Source: Streptomyces liangshanensis (GTDB lineage: Bacteria; Actinomycetota; Actinomycetes; Streptomycetales; Streptomycetaceae). Taken from it: a DNA stretch of 64,000 nt. Positions 18,378 to 29,002 of this stretch are shown here, one piece after another. The notes below the pieces were generated by a model, which searched no databases, was not told the origin of the DNA, and worked only from the letters and a program-made list of their open reading frames with translations. Numbering within the stretch: the stretch's first letter is position 1; every line of letters begins with the position of its first letter. A program made the translations under genes and the position numbers. The DNA is taken from assembly GCF_011694815.1 (NCBI RefSeq), contig NZ_CP050177.1:3027001-3091000 (forward strand), in the 5' to 3' direction.

Positions 18378-19640
18378 ATGCCCGCAGATCTCGCCGTCAT
18401 CGGACTCGGCCATCTCGGCCTGCCCCTCGCCCAGGCCGCCGTAGCCGCCGGGATCGACACCATCGGCTACGACACCGACTCCACCCCCGTCGCACGGCTC
18501 GCGGCCGGCCACCCCCCGGTCGAGGGCTCGCTCAGCGCCTCCGACATCCGCCGGATGCTCTCGGGGGGCTTCCGGCCGACGACCAACCCGACCGAGCTGG
18601 GCCGGGTCCGTACCGCCGTGATCTGCGCGCCCACCCCCCTCGGGGCGGACCGCACCCCCGACCTCACCGCCATCGGCGACGCGGCCCGCGCCCTGGCGCC
18701 CCGGCTGCGCCCCAACACCACCGTCCTGCTCGAATCGCCCGCCGCGCCCGGCACGACCGAGGGCTTCCTGCGCGCCGTCCTGGAGGAGGGCTCGGGGCTC
18801 AGGGCCGGACGCGACTTCCACCTCGCGTACTCCCCCGGCCGGATCGACCCGGGCAACCGCACCCACGGCTACGCCAACACGCCCAAGGTCATCGGCGGCC
18901 TCACCCCCGCCTGCACCGAATCGGCCGCCGCCTTCTACGGACGCCTCACCGACAAGGTCGTCCGGGCCCGCGGGCCGCGCGAGGCCGAGACCGTCAAACT
19001 CCTGGAAACGAACTTCCGGCACGTCAACATCGCCCTCGTCAACGAGATGGCGGTGCTCTGCCACGACCTCGGCGTCGACCTCTGGGACGTCATCCGCTGC
19101 GCCGAGACCAAGCCCTTCGGCTTCCAGGCGTTCCGCCCGGGCCCCGGCGTCGGCGGCCACGGCGAGCCGATGGACCCCAGCTACCTCCCGCACGCGGGCC
19201 GCACCCCCGGGCACCCCCTGCGGATGGTGGGCCTGGCCCAGGAGATCAACACGCGGATGCCGCAGTACGTCATCCAGCGCTGCGCCACCCTCCTCAACGA
19301 GCACGGCAAGTCCGCGCGCGGCGCGCGCGTGCTGCTGCTGGGCGTCACCTACAAGCCGGACCTGGCCGACCAGGAGAGCTCCCCGGCCACCGAGATCGCC
19401 TGCCGCCTGACGGACCTGGGCGCGGTGGTCAGCTACCACGACCCGTACGTCCCCGACTGGCGCGTCCGCGACGTCCCCGTCCCCCGCGCGGACTCCCTCT
19501 ACGAGGCGGCGGCCAACGCGGACCTGACGGTCCTCCTCCAGAACCACCGCACCTACGACCTCCAGGGCCTCGCGGTAAAGGCCCAACTACTCCTGGACAC
19601 CCGAGGAGCAAGCCCGGCGGGCGCGGCGTACCGACTCTGA
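18378..19640 (+). CDS. UDP-glucose/GDP-mannose dehydrogenase family protein lacking the catalytic Cys
   Basis: 420 residues with the three-domain plan of nucleotide-sugar 6-dehydrogenases: NAD fold LAVIGLGHLGLPLAQA (GLGHLG at 9-14), central helix with KLLETNFRHVNIALVNEMAV, and the C-terminal sugar-binding domain (VLLLGVTYKPDLADQESSPA). In active enzymes the motif GGHC or GGSC carries the thiohemiacetal Cys. Here it reads GPGVGGHGEPMDP with Gly262 in that place. It may be an inactive or altered-chemistry member. ATG at 18378 follows GGGAAGGGCGG. The gene stands alone, without glycosyltransferases. Confidence 0.85.
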   Translation: MPADLAVIGLGHLGLPLAQAAVAAGIDTIGYDTDSTPVARLAAGHPPVEGSLSASDIRRMLSGGFRPTTNPTELGRVRTAVICAPTPLGADRTPDLTAIGDAARALAPRLRPNTTVLLESPAAPGTTEGFLRAVLEEGSGLRAGRDFHLAYSPGRIDPGNRTHGYANTPKVIGGLTPACTESAAAFYGRLTDKVVRARGPREAETVKLLETNFRHVNIALVNEMAVLCHDLGVDLWDVIRCAETKPFGFQAFRPGPGVGGHGEPMDPSYLPHAGRTPGHPLRMVGLAQEINTRMPQYVIQRCATLLNEHGKSARGARVLLLGVTYKPDLADQESSPATEIACRLTDLGAVVSYHDPYVPDWRVRDVPVPRADSLYEAAANADLTVLLQNHRTYDLQGLAVKAQLLLDTRGASPAGAAYRL

Positions 19641-19732
19641 AAAGGGCGGGGGCGTGTCGGACCTGGCTGCTACTGTCCAGGGCCATTGTGCGCAGGTCAT
19701 GCGCACGACACTTCCCTGGGGGGATTCGCATC

Positions 19733-20218
19733 ATGAGCCAGCCCGTTCCGCCACCCGGCAATCCGTTCGCCGAGGGCGCCGTCCCGCCGGCGCCGTTCGT
19801 CCCGCCGCCGCCCGCGCGGAACAACGTGGGCCTCGGCCTCGCGGCCGCCCTGGGCGCCGCACTCGTCGCAGCCGGGGTCTACGGGGGAATCGTCGGGGCC
19901 ATCGAGCGCGAGATCGGCTTCCTCGCCATCGGCGTCGGCTACCTCGTCGGTCTCGCTGCCGGCAAGGTCGGCGGGCCCAACCCGGCGCTGCCCGCCGCCG
20001 CCGCGGCGCTGTCGCTGGGTGCCGTCTACGTCGGCCAGCTCTTCGGCCTCGCGATCCTCATCGGTAAGGAGGTCGGCGTCGGCACGACGGAAGTCCTGCT
20101 CGACCACTTCGGCCTGCTGACCGAGGCGTGGAAGGAGGACGCGGACCCCATGAGCTTCCTGTTCTTCGCGATCGCCGCCTTCGCGGCGTTCTCGGGCGCC
20201 AAGAAGGCCGCTTCCTAA
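19733..20218 (+). CDS. Small Pro-rich membrane protein, function unknown
   Basis: 161 residues. The first 35 are Pro/Ala-rich and probably cytoplasmic (PVPPPGNPFAEG). Hydrophobic segments follow at about 37-60 (VGLGLAAALGAALVAAGVYGG), 62-80, 85-105 and 140-158, so three or four membrane helices. I do not recognise a family beyond conserved Streptomyces membrane proteins. The ATG at 19733 has GGGGGG about ten bases upstream. A strong bidirectional terminator follows, separating it from convergent guaB3. Confidence 0.7.
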   Translation: MSQPVPPPGNPFAEGAVPPAPFVPPPPARNNVGLGLAAALGAALVAAGVYGGIVGAIEREIGFLAIGVGYLVGLAAGKVGGPNPALPAAAAALSLGAVYVGQLFGLAILIGKEVGVGTTEVLLDHFGLLTEAWKEDADPMSFLFFAIAAFAAFSGAKKAAS

Positions 20219-20246
20219 GGACGTACCGGCGACCGTACGGCCGGAA

Positions 20247-20290
20247 AAGGGGCTTGCCCGGACCGACAGCCCGGTCCGGGCAAGCCCCTT
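20247..20290. terminator. Bidirectional terminator with a perfect 18-bp stem
   Basis: AAGGGGCTTGCCCGGACC (20247-20264) pairs perfectly with the complementary arm at 20273-20290 across an 8-base loop. The A-start and T-end of the stem allow termination in both directions between the membrane-protein gene and guaB3. Confidence 0.85.
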
Positions 20291-20327
20291 CGCGCAGTCG
20301 TACGACCCCGGCGCGACGCGCGACGCC

Positions 20328-21452
20328 TCAGCGGCGGTGCTGGGAGTCGCCCACCGCTACCTCGACGCGCTGGAACTCCTTGAGTTCGCTGTAGCCCGTC
20401 GTCGCCATCGCACGCTTCAGCGCGCCGAAGAAGTTCATCGACCCGTCCGGGCTGTGCGAGGGGCCCGTCAGGACCTCCTCCGTGCTCCCGACGATCCCCA
20501 GGTCCACCAGCTTGCCGCGCGGCACGTCCTCGTGGACGGCCTCCATGCCCCAGTGGTGCCCCTTGCCCGGCGCGTCCGACGCGCGCGCCAGCGGCGAGCC
20601 GATCATCACCGAGTCCGCGCCGCACGCGATCGCCTTCGGCAGGTCGCCGGACCAGCCGACCCCGCCGTCCGCGATGACGTGCACGTACCGCCCGCCGGAC
20701 TCGTCCATGTAGTCCCGCCGCGCCGCCGCGACGTCCGCCACGGCCGTCGCCATCGGGACCTGGATGCCCAGCACGTTACGGGTCGTGTGCGCGGCGCCGC
20801 CGCCGAAGCCGACGAGCACCCCCGCCGCGCCCGTACGCATCAGGTGCAGCGCCGCCGTGTACGTGGCGCAGCCGCCGACGATGACCGGGACGTCCAGCTC
20901 GTAGATGAACTGCTTCAGGTTCAGCGGCTCGGCCGCCCCCGAGACGTGCTCGGCGGAGACCGTCGTCCCGCGGATGACGAAGATGTCGACCCCGGCGTCC
21001 ACCACGGCCTTGGAGAACTGCGCGGTGCGCTGCGGGGAGAGCGCGGCCGCCGTGACCACCCCGGAGTCGCGCACCTCCTTGATACGGCGGCCGATCAGCT
21101 CTTCCTTGATCGGCTCGGCGTAGATCTCCTGGAGCCGGCGGTTGGCGGTCGCCTCCTCCAGACCGGCGATCTCGTCGAGCAGCGGCTGCGGGTCCTCGTA
21201 ACGGGTCCACAGGCCTTCGAGGTTGAGCACCCCCAGGCCGCCCATCTCACCGATGCGGATCGCCGTCGCCGGGGAGACGATGGAGTCCATCGGAGCGGCC
21301 AGGAACGGCAGCTCGAACCGGTAGGCGTCGATCTGCCAGGCGATCGAGACCTCCTTCGGGTCCCGGGTGCGCCGGCTCGGGACGACGGCGATGTCGTCGA
21401 ACGCGTACGCCCTGCGGCCGCGCTTGCCGCGCCCGATCTCGATCTCAGTCAC
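20328..21452 (-). CDS. guaB3: GuaB3-family IMP dehydrogenase-related protein
   Basis: A 374-residue TIM-barrel protein of the IMPDH/GMP-reductase superfamily without CBS domains. It begins MTEIEIGRGKRGRRAYAFDDIAVVPSRRTRD, the characteristic GuaB3 opening, and contains FELPFLAAPMDSIVSPATA and VIADGGVGWSGDLPKAIACG. The canonical catalytic-Cys loop GPGS[IV]CTT of true IMPDH is not evident, and its exact reaction in actinobacteria is debated. GTG start. It lies about 100 bases downstream of guaB on the same strand, separated by a strong hairpin, so read-through is probably limited. Confidence 0.9.
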   Translation of the reverse strand: MTEIEIGRGKRGRRAYAFDDIAVVPSRRTRDPKEVSIAWQIDAYRFELPFLAAPMDSIVSPATAIRIGEMGGLGVLNLEGLWTRYEDPQPLLDEIAGLEEATANRRLQEIYAEPIKEELIGRRIKEVRDSGVVTAAALSPQRTAQFSKAVVDAGVDIFVIRGTTVSAEHVSGAAEPLNLKQFIYELDVPVIVGGCATYTAALHLMRTGAAGVLVGFGGGAAHTTRNVLGIQVPMATAVADVAAARRDYMDESGGRYVHVIADGGVGWSGDLPKAIACGADSVMIGSPLARASDAPGKGHHWGMEAVHEDVPRGKLVDLGIVGSTEEVLTGPSHSPDGSMNFFGALKRAMATTGYSELKEFQRVEVAVGDSQHRR

Positions 21453-21505
21453 GATGTGTGGCCTTTCCCTCTACGTCTGCCGGTCCAGTATCCCCGACGC
21501 ACCCG

Positions 21506-21539
21506 TGAGGGGCGGGTCCGCTACCGGACCCGCCCCTCA
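21506..21539 (-). terminator. Terminator hairpin after guaB
   Basis: TGAGGGGCGGGTCC (21506-21519) pairs perfectly with the arm at 21526-21539 across a six-base loop, 16 bases past the guaB stop codon. Confidence 0.75.
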
Positions 21540-21555
21540 GGGACACGCTGAACGA

Positions 21556-23833
<2,278 letters not shown>

Positions 23834-24110
23834 CGGTCCATGGTGCCTTGACGGCTCCTGATCAGTGGCACCGCGTCCGTAGTTGTGCACCGAAGCGTTA
23901 TGAGCGGGTGCGGCAGAACTCATCCCCTGCGCCCTCCCCTCGCGCTCGTCCGACTCGTCCCCGAGGAACTCCACATCTTCAAGGATGCGGCATGGCGCGG
24001 GAAACGGTGGCGTACGGCAGTCCCCCAGGGGAAGCCGCCCCGCTCGCACAGGTCTTGTCGCCCGTAAGGGCCCCTGTCCGCGAGCGGGGCGGCACCCGCT
24101 GGGGACTGCC

Positions 24111-24722
24111 TCAGCGCACCAGGCCCCAGCGGAAGCCGAGGGCGACCGCGTGGGCGCGGTCCGAGGCGCCGAGCTTCTTGAAGAGCCGGCGCGCGTGGGT
24201 CTTGACCGTGTCCTCGGAGAGGAACAGCTCACGCCCGATCTCCGCGTTGGACCGGCCGTGGCTCATGCCTTCGAGCACCTGGATCTCGCGGGCGGTGAGC
24301 GTGGGCGCGGCGCCCATCTCGGCCGAGCGGAGCCGGCGCGGGGCGAGGCGCCAGGTCGGGTCCGCGAGCGCCTGCGTGACCGTCGCGCGCAACTCCGCGC
24401 GTGAGGCGTCCTTGTGCAGGTAGCCCCGGGCGCCGGCGGCGACCGCGAGCGCCACCCCGTCCAGGTCTTCCGCGACCGTGAGCATGATGATCCGGGCGCC
24501 CGGATCGGCGGACAGGAGCCGGCGGACCGTCTCGACACCGCCCAGGCCGGGCATCCGGACATCCATCAGGATCAGGTCCGACCGATCGGCGCCCCAGCGG
24601 CGGAGGACTTCCTCGCCGTTGGCCGCCGTCGTCACGCGCTCGACGCCGGGCACGGTCGCGACCGCGCGGCGGAGCGCCTCTCGGGCAAGCGGGGAGTCGT
24701 CGCAGACGAGGACGGATGTCAT
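24111..24722 (-). CDS. bldM: Response regulator BldM
   Basis: 203 residues. FixJ/NarL-type regulator with an N-terminal receiver domain ([53 protein letters not shown]) and a C-terminal LuxR helix-turn-helix ([45 protein letters not shown]). In S. coelicolor BldM is an orphan regulator that works as a homodimer or with WhiI to switch on aerial-hypha and sporulation genes. A consensus sigma-BldN promoter lies upstream at 24846-24873. It is divergent from whiD across 395 bases, and shbA follows downstream on the same strand. Confidence 0.96.
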   Translation of the reverse strand: MTSVLVCDDSPLAREALRRAVATVPGVERVTTAANGEEVLRRWGADRSDLILMDVRMPGLGGVETVRRLLSADPGARIIMLTVAEDLDGVALAVAAGARGYLHKDASRAELRATVTQALADPTWRLAPRRLRSAEMGAAPTLTAREIQVLEGMSHGRSNAEIGRELFLSEDTVKTHARRLFKKLGASDRAHAVALGFRWGLVR

Positions 24723-24845
24723 GACCGTCCTCCGCAGCTGATGCGCGTCACCTTGGGCCTCCAGGCTGAGTACATATCGTCACCTGTGCGATTGACGCTC
24801 TCGGACATGTGCCCGATCGCTCGTTCTCTCAACCGCCTCGCACAT

Positions 24846-24873
24846 TCAACGACGGTCACTCGAAAGAGTTACG
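24846..24873 (-). promoter_or_regulatory. Sigma-BldN-dependent bldM promoter
   Basis: On the minus strand CGTAAC and CGTTGA are separated by exactly 16 bases. This equals the sigma-BldN consensus and the known bldMp1 promoter of S. coelicolor. It predicts a start near 24836 and a bldM leader of about 115 bases. Confidence 0.85.
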
Positions 24874-25026
24874 GGTCGGACGATCGACTTCGACACTCCC
24901 CGTGAGGGCCCGCGTACGCAACAGAGCGGCCCCGGCCACCTGCCACCCATCCCGAGCTATGCCCCATTTAGCGGCTTTTCTTCACTTTTGACGGTGTCTG
25001 ACGCTAGATTCACCATGAGTCATATT

Positions 25027-25051
25027 TACATCTACTTAGATAGTAGATGTA
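25027..25051. repeat. AT-rich 9-bp inverted repeat upstream of whiD
   Basis: TACATCTAC and GTAGATGTA flank a TTAGATA spacer, 66 bases before the whiD ATG. Perfect AT-rich dyads are rare in this genome. It could be an operator or a leader hairpin. Confidence 0.5.
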
Positions 25052-25117
25052 CGGTCGTGATGAGATCGGAAGATCGGCCCGTATCCGCTTCAGTACGGTT
25101 TCAAGGGGACATGAGCA

Positions 25118-25504
25118 ATGGCAGATTTCTCCCGCCTTCCCGGACCGAACGCAGATCTGTGGGACTGGCAGCTCCTCGCGGCTTGTCGTGGCGTCGACAG
25201 CTCGCTCTTCTTCCACCCGGAGGGGGAAAGGGGTGCGGCGCGGAGCGCGCGCGAGAACTCGGCGAAAGAGGTGTGCATGCGGTGCCCGGTCCGCGCGGAG
25301 TGCGCGGCGCACGCGCTGGCGGTGCGGGAGCCGTACGGCGTGTGGGGCGGCCTGACGGAGGACGAGCGCGAGGAGCTGATGGGGCGGGCGCGCACCCGGC
25401 TCGTCTCGGCGTCGTCGAGCTCCCACGGCACGAACGGCCACGACCGCCAGCACGATGAGGACCACGACCACCACGAGCGGCACGACCGCCACGCCGACGA
25501 CTGA
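25118..25504 (+). CDS. whiD: WhiB-family [4Fe-4S] transcription factor WhiD
   Basis: 128 residues. The iron-sulfur cluster ligands Cys23, then CMRCPVRAEC (CxxCx5C, about 53-62) are present, followed by the turn GVWGG (about 74-78) and the basic helix LTEDEREELMGRARTRL. WhiB-like proteins bind sigma region 4 of the principal sigma factor; WhiD is needed for late spore maturation. The core matches S. coelicolor WhiD, which I recall as 112 residues. The extra length here is a His/Asp/Glu-rich tail (HGTNGHDRQHDEDHDHHERH...), unusual for the family. AAGGGGA lies upstream of the ATG. Confidence 0.95.
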   Translation: MADFSRLPGPNADLWDWQLLAACRGVDSSLFFHPEGERGAARSARENSAKEVCMRCPVRAECAAHALAVREPYGVWGGLTEDEREELMGRARTRLVSASSSSHGTNGHDRQHDEDHDHHERHDRHADD

Positions 25505-25579
25505 GCGTCGCGCCCGGATACCGAAGAAACGTTCCTGCGTCCCGGCCGGAACCCGCAGGGCCCGCCCCGGCCGCGGGTC

Positions 25580-26476
25580 TCAGCGTGCCGCCGCCAGGAC
25601 CAACTGGTCGAGCGTCGCGGCGACGGCCGGCACCCGCGCGAGGTCCGGCAGCGTCAGCGCCACGACCTCCCGCTCGACGGACGGCTCCAGCGCGAGCGTC
25701 CTGACCCCCTCCGTACGGACGGACCGCAGCGCCAGCTCCGGCAGCACGGCCACGCCCAGACCCGCCGCGACCAGGCCGATCACGGCCGGGTGGTCGTCGG
25801 TGGCGAAGTCGATCCTGGGCGTGAACCCGGCCCGCGCGCAGGCGTCGACCAGCTGCTCCCGGCAGCGCGGGCAGCCCGCGATCCACGGCTCGCCCGCCAG
25901 GTCGCCGAGCCCGGCCGAGGCGGCGTCCGCCAGCGGGTGACCCTCCGGGACCAGGCCGACGAGCCGGTCCACCAGCAGCGGTCTCACGACGAGGCCGTCC
26001 CACTCCGCCTCCGCCGCGGACCCGCCGTACCGGAACGCGAGCGCCACCTCGCACTCGCCGTCCCTGAGCAGGGCCGCCGACCGGGGCGGCTCCGCCTCCA
26101 CGAGCGAGACGCGGGTGCCGGGGTGGGCGGCGCGCAGCGCGGCCAGCGCGGTGGGGACGAGGGTGGAACTGCCGCTGGGGAAGGACGCGAGCCTGACCCG
26201 GCCGGCCCGCAGCCCGACGATCGCCGCGATCTCCTCCTCGGCGGCGGTGAGCCCGGCGAGGATGCCCGTGGCGTGCCGGACGAGGACGTCGCCGGCCTGG
26301 GTGAGGCGCATCTCACGCCCCGACCGGACGATGAGCGGAGTGCCCGCCGACGCTTCGAGCGCCTTCATCTGCTGGCTGACCGCCGGCTGGGTGCATCCCA
26401 GTGCCCGCGCGGCCGCCGAGTAGGAACCGGTGGCGGCCACGGTGCGCAGCACGCGGAGATGACGGGCCTCGATCAT
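25580..26476 (-). CDS. LysR-family transcriptional regulator
   Basis: 298 residues. The N-terminal winged helix-turn-helix reads MIEARHLRVLRTVAATGSYS then AAARALGCTQPAVSQQMKAL, followed by the effector-binding domain (VRLASFPSGSSTLVPTALAAL...). ATG at 26476 is chosen rather than 26494 because TATAGT ends exactly six bases upstream and there is no ribosome binding site, so the message is probably leaderless. It is divergent from the MOSC gene with overlapping promoters, so it may regulate that gene, but no TnnnA-type LysR box was resolved. Confidence 0.88.
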   Translation of the reverse strand: MIEARHLRVLRTVAATGSYSAAARALGCTQPAVSQQMKALEASAGTPLIVRSGREMRLTQAGDVLVRHATGILAGLTAAEEEIAAIVGLRAGRVRLASFPSGSSTLVPTALAALRAAHPGTRVSLVEAEPPRSAALLRDGECEVALAFRYGGSAAEAEWDGLVVRPLLVDRLVGLVPEGHPLADAASAGLGDLAGEPWIAGCPRCREQLVDACARAGFTPRIDFATDDHPAVIGLVAAGLGVAVLPELALRSVRTEGVRTLALEPSVEREVVALTLPDLARVPAVAATLDQLVLAAAR

Positions 26477-26482
26477 GTGGCG

Positions 26483-26488
26483 ACTATA
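26483..26488 (-). promoter_or_regulatory. -10 box TATAGT of the leaderless LysR message
   Basis: TATAGT on the minus strand, six bases before the ATG at 26476. The spacing puts the transcription start at the start codon. Confidence 0.5.
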
Positions 26489-26544
26489 AGACATGCTTGG
26501 GGTTCGCGGCGGTCGAGGGGTAGAACCTTTGAGGCGGATCCGGT

Positions 26545-26550
26545 TAGCTT
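26545..26550 (+). promoter_or_regulatory. -10 box TAGCTT of the MOSC gene, probably leaderless
   Basis: TAGCTT ends six bases before the ATG at 26557, with no Shine-Dalgarno between. Confidence 0.4.
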
Positions 26551-26556
26551 GCCGTC

Positions 26557-27327
26557 ATGAAGCTTCTGACCGTGAACGCGGGGCGACCCAGGCGCATGCC
26601 GTACACCGACGCGGCGGCGGGTGGGGTCACGGGCATCGACAAGCAGCCGGTGGAGGGTCCCGTGTGGGTGGCGGACCCGGGACCGAAGGGGGTGGGCGGG
26701 AGCGGGGTCGGCGGTGACACGGTCTGCGACCTGCGCCATCACGGCGGCTCGGACCAGGCGGTGTACGCGTTCGCGCGGGAGGACCTGGACTTCTGGGAGG
26801 GGGAGCTGGGGCGCCCGCTGGCCAACGGGGTGTTCGGGGAGAACCTGACCACGTCGGGGGTCGACATCAGGAACGCGCTGATCGGCGAGCGCTGGCGGAT
26901 CGGCCCCGATCTGGTGCTGGAGGCGACGAGCGGCCGCATCCCGTGCCGCACGTTCCAGGGCTGGCTCGGCAAGGAGGGGTGGATGAAGCGCTTCACGCAC
27001 CGGGCCGTCACGGGCGCCTATCTGCGGGTGATCACCCCGGGCGAGATCCGGGCGGGCGACCCGGTCGAGATCGTGCACCGTCCGGCGCACGACGTGACGG
27101 TCACGCTGGCGTTCCGGGCCGTGACCCTGGAGCGGGAGCTGCTGCCGCGGCTCCTCGTCGCCGGCGAGGCGCTGCACGCGGAGAAGTTGAGGATCGCTGG
27201 AGAGTACGTCGAGAAATACGGGAGGATCGGTCGCCCCGCGGTCGGGGGGACGCCCGCGCGCGCGAGCGCGGAAGAGGCCGGGCAGGCCCCCGGGGCGGCG
27301 GACCCGGCTCTCGCCAACCAGCCCTGA
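26557..27327 (+). CDS. MOSC-domain protein (YiiM-like)
   Basis: 256 residues with the MOSC beta-barrel: VGGDTVCDLRHHGGSDQAVYAF, GVFGENLTTSGVDIRNALIGERW, VLEATSGRIPCRTFQGWLGK (Cys in the conserved PC position) and GAYLRVITPGEIRAGDPVEIV. MOSC proteins bind the molybdenum cofactor or carry sulfur. YiiM-type members reduce N-hydroxylated compounds with a partner reductase. The last 35 residues are low-complexity. Divergent from the LysR gene. Confidence 0.85.
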   Translation: MKLLTVNAGRPRRMPYTDAAAGGVTGIDKQPVEGPVWVADPGPKGVGGSGVGGDTVCDLRHHGGSDQAVYAFAREDLDFWEGELGRPLANGVFGENLTTSGVDIRNALIGERWRIGPDLVLEATSGRIPCRTFQGWLGKEGWMKRFTHRAVTGAYLRVITPGEIRAGDPVEIVHRPAHDVTVTLAFRAVTLERELLPRLLVAGEALHAEKLRIAGEYVEKYGRIGRPAVGGTPARASAEEAGQAPGAADPALANQP

Positions 27328-27340
27328 CCTGCGGCTTGTT

Positions 27341-27420
27341 GAGCGCGTTCGCCTCGGTATACCTGATGCCTAGGGGATGCCCCTGAGAGGGATACGGGTC
27401 CCCTCGGGGGCGCTTGAGGG
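27341..27420 (+). promoter_or_regulatory. Possible metal-responsive operator before the multicopper oxidase
   Basis: The 102-base gap before the oxidase contains GGTATACC, a GATGCC repeat, AGGGG-N3-CCCCT and GGGATAC. These fragments recall the ATACCCC/GGGGTAT half-sites of CsoR-type copper operators, but no full dyad is present. Tentative. Confidence 0.25.
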
Positions 27421-27429
27421 TGGCCCCCG

Positions 27430-28980
27430 ATGGCCCGGCGCCGCGCCCGCCGGGACTCTCGTCGCATGTCCGGTCTCAAGCGTGTTCTCATCATTCTCAC
27501 GTCCGTCGCGTTTGTCCTCGCCCTGGCGCTCGGCGGTGGCGCCGCGTGGTTCTACTCCAGCGCCAAGGTGTCCACGGTCGGACGCGGCGGCTTCCGCAAC
27601 CAGTTGGTGGTTCCCCCGCTCGCGAGGTCCACCGTCGCCGCCGACGGCACCCGGGTGTTCGACCTGCGGATGCGGGCGGGCACGACGGAGTTCAAGGACG
27701 GCCAGGAGACACCCACCTGGGGCTTCAACGGGAGCTACCTCGGTCCGACCCTGCGGGCCGAGCGCGGCGAGAAGGTCCAGGTCCGGGTCAGGAACGCGCT
27801 GGGCGTCCCCTCCAACGTGCACTGGCACGGGATGGACCTGCCGGCCCGGATGGACGGGGGTCCGCACCGGATGATCGCGCCGGGGAAGACCTGGTCACCG
27901 CGGTGGACGATCGCCCAGCCGGCCGCGACGCTCTGGTACCACCCGCACCCGCACGGCGAGACCGAGGACCACGTCCAGCGGGGCCTGGCCGGGATGTTCC
28001 TCCTCGACGACGCCAGGTCCCGCGCCCTGGCGCTGCCCCAGCGCTACGGCGTGGACGACCTGCCGGTCATCGTGCAGGACGTGAAGTTCGACGGGGCCCG
28101 CTTCGACCACGGACACGGCGTGGCCCAGAGCGTCGGGTTCCTCGGCGACCGGACGATGGTGAACGGGACGCTCGACCCGTACCGCGTGGTGGGGGACGAA
28201 CAGGTACGGCTGCGGCTGCTCAACGCGTCGACGGCCCGGACGTACAACTTCGGCTTCGACGACAGCCGGGCGTTCTCGCTCGTCGGCACCGACGGCGGGC
28301 TCGTGGAGCGGCCCGCCCGCATGGACCGCGTCCAGCTGTCGCCGGGCGAACGGGCCGAGATCGTGGTGCGCGTGCGCCCCGGCGAGCGGACGGTCCTGCG
28401 CAGTTACCCGCTCGACGTCGGCATGGACTTCTTCAACCAGCGCTTCAACGGCGGCGACGACACCTTCGACATCCTGGAACTGCGGGCCGCGTCCCGGCTG
28501 CGCCCCTCGCCCGCGCTGCCCGCGACCCTCGGCAAGCTGGAGGTGCCGGACGGCAAGGACGCGGTGCGCGGGCGCTTCTTCGACCTCAAGCTCTCCGGGA
28601 TCAACGGGCGGAAGATGGCGATGGGCCGGATCGACGAGACGGTCACGCGCGGCACGACGGAGACCTGGACGGTACGGAACACCAACGGGATGCCGCACAA
28701 CTTCCATGTCCACGGCGTGCAGTTCAGGGTCCTCAGCGTGAACGGCCGGCCGCCGGGGCCGGCGCTGCGCGGGGCGAAGGACACGGTGTTCGTCCCGAAC
28801 GGCACCACGGTGAAGCTGGCGATGCGCTTCACCGGACCGGCCGACCCGAACGCGCCGTACATGTTCCACTGCCATCTCCTCCTCCACGAGGACCAGGGAA
28901 TGATGGGGCAGTTCGTGGTCGTGGAGAAGGGACAGAAGGCGGGCCGTCCACCCATGGAACACGCCCATCGGGGTCACTGA
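27430..28980 (+). CDS. Multicopper oxidase (CueO/CotA-like)
   Basis: 516 residues. An N-terminal anchor or signal helix (about 17-38, VLIILTSVAFVLALALGGG) follows a very Arg-rich start, so the enzyme probably faces outward. All four copper motifs are intact: HWHG (about 131), WYHPHPHG (about 170), MPHNFHVHGVQF (about 423-432) and HCHLLLHEDQGMM (about 480), giving the type 1 and trinuclear centres with an axial Met. Such enzymes oxidise Cu(I), Mn(II) or phenols. ATG 27430 has GAGG upstream. A second ATG at 27466 (MSGLKRVLI) would remove the Arg-rich stretch and is possible. Confidence 0.92.
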   Translation: MARRRARRDSRRMSGLKRVLIILTSVAFVLALALGGGAAWFYSSAKVSTVGRGGFRNQLVVPPLARSTVAADGTRVFDLRMRAGTTEFKDGQETPTWGFNGSYLGPTLRAERGEKVQVRVRNALGVPSNVHWHGMDLPARMDGGPHRMIAPGKTWSPRWTIAQPAATLWYHPHPHGETEDHVQRGLAGMFLLDDARSRALALPQRYGVDDLPVIVQDVKFDGARFDHGHGVAQSVGFLGDRTMVNGTLDPYRVVGDEQVRLRLLNASTARTYNFGFDDSRAFSLVGTDGGLVERPARMDRVQLSPGERAEIVVRVRPGERTVLRSYPLDVGMDFFNQRFNGGDDTFDILELRAASRLRPSPALPATLGKLEVPDGKDAVRGRFFDLKLSGINGRKMAMGRIDETVTRGTTETWTVRNTNGMPHNFHVHGVQFRVLSVNGRPPGPALRGAKDTVFVPNGTTVKLAMRFTGPADPNAPYMFHCHLLLHEDQGMMGQFVVVEKGQKAGRPPMEHAHRGH

Positions 28981-29002
28981 CACAGGCGCTAACGTGCCGC
29001 CT

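Larger units (their letters stand above)
24723..25117. promoter_or_regulatory. Divergent bldM-whiD control region
   Basis: 395 bases without a gene, markedly more AT-rich than the flanks at 24960-25060. It holds the sigma-BldN promoter of bldM (24846-24873), a 9-bp inverted repeat (25027-25051) and the untranslated leaders of both genes. No other hexamer pair for whiD could be fixed by eye. Confidence 0.8.

Noticed and set aside
24981..25010. whiD promoter TTGACG ... TAGATT
   Set aside because: The spacing is only 11 bases, too short for a sigma-70-type promoter.
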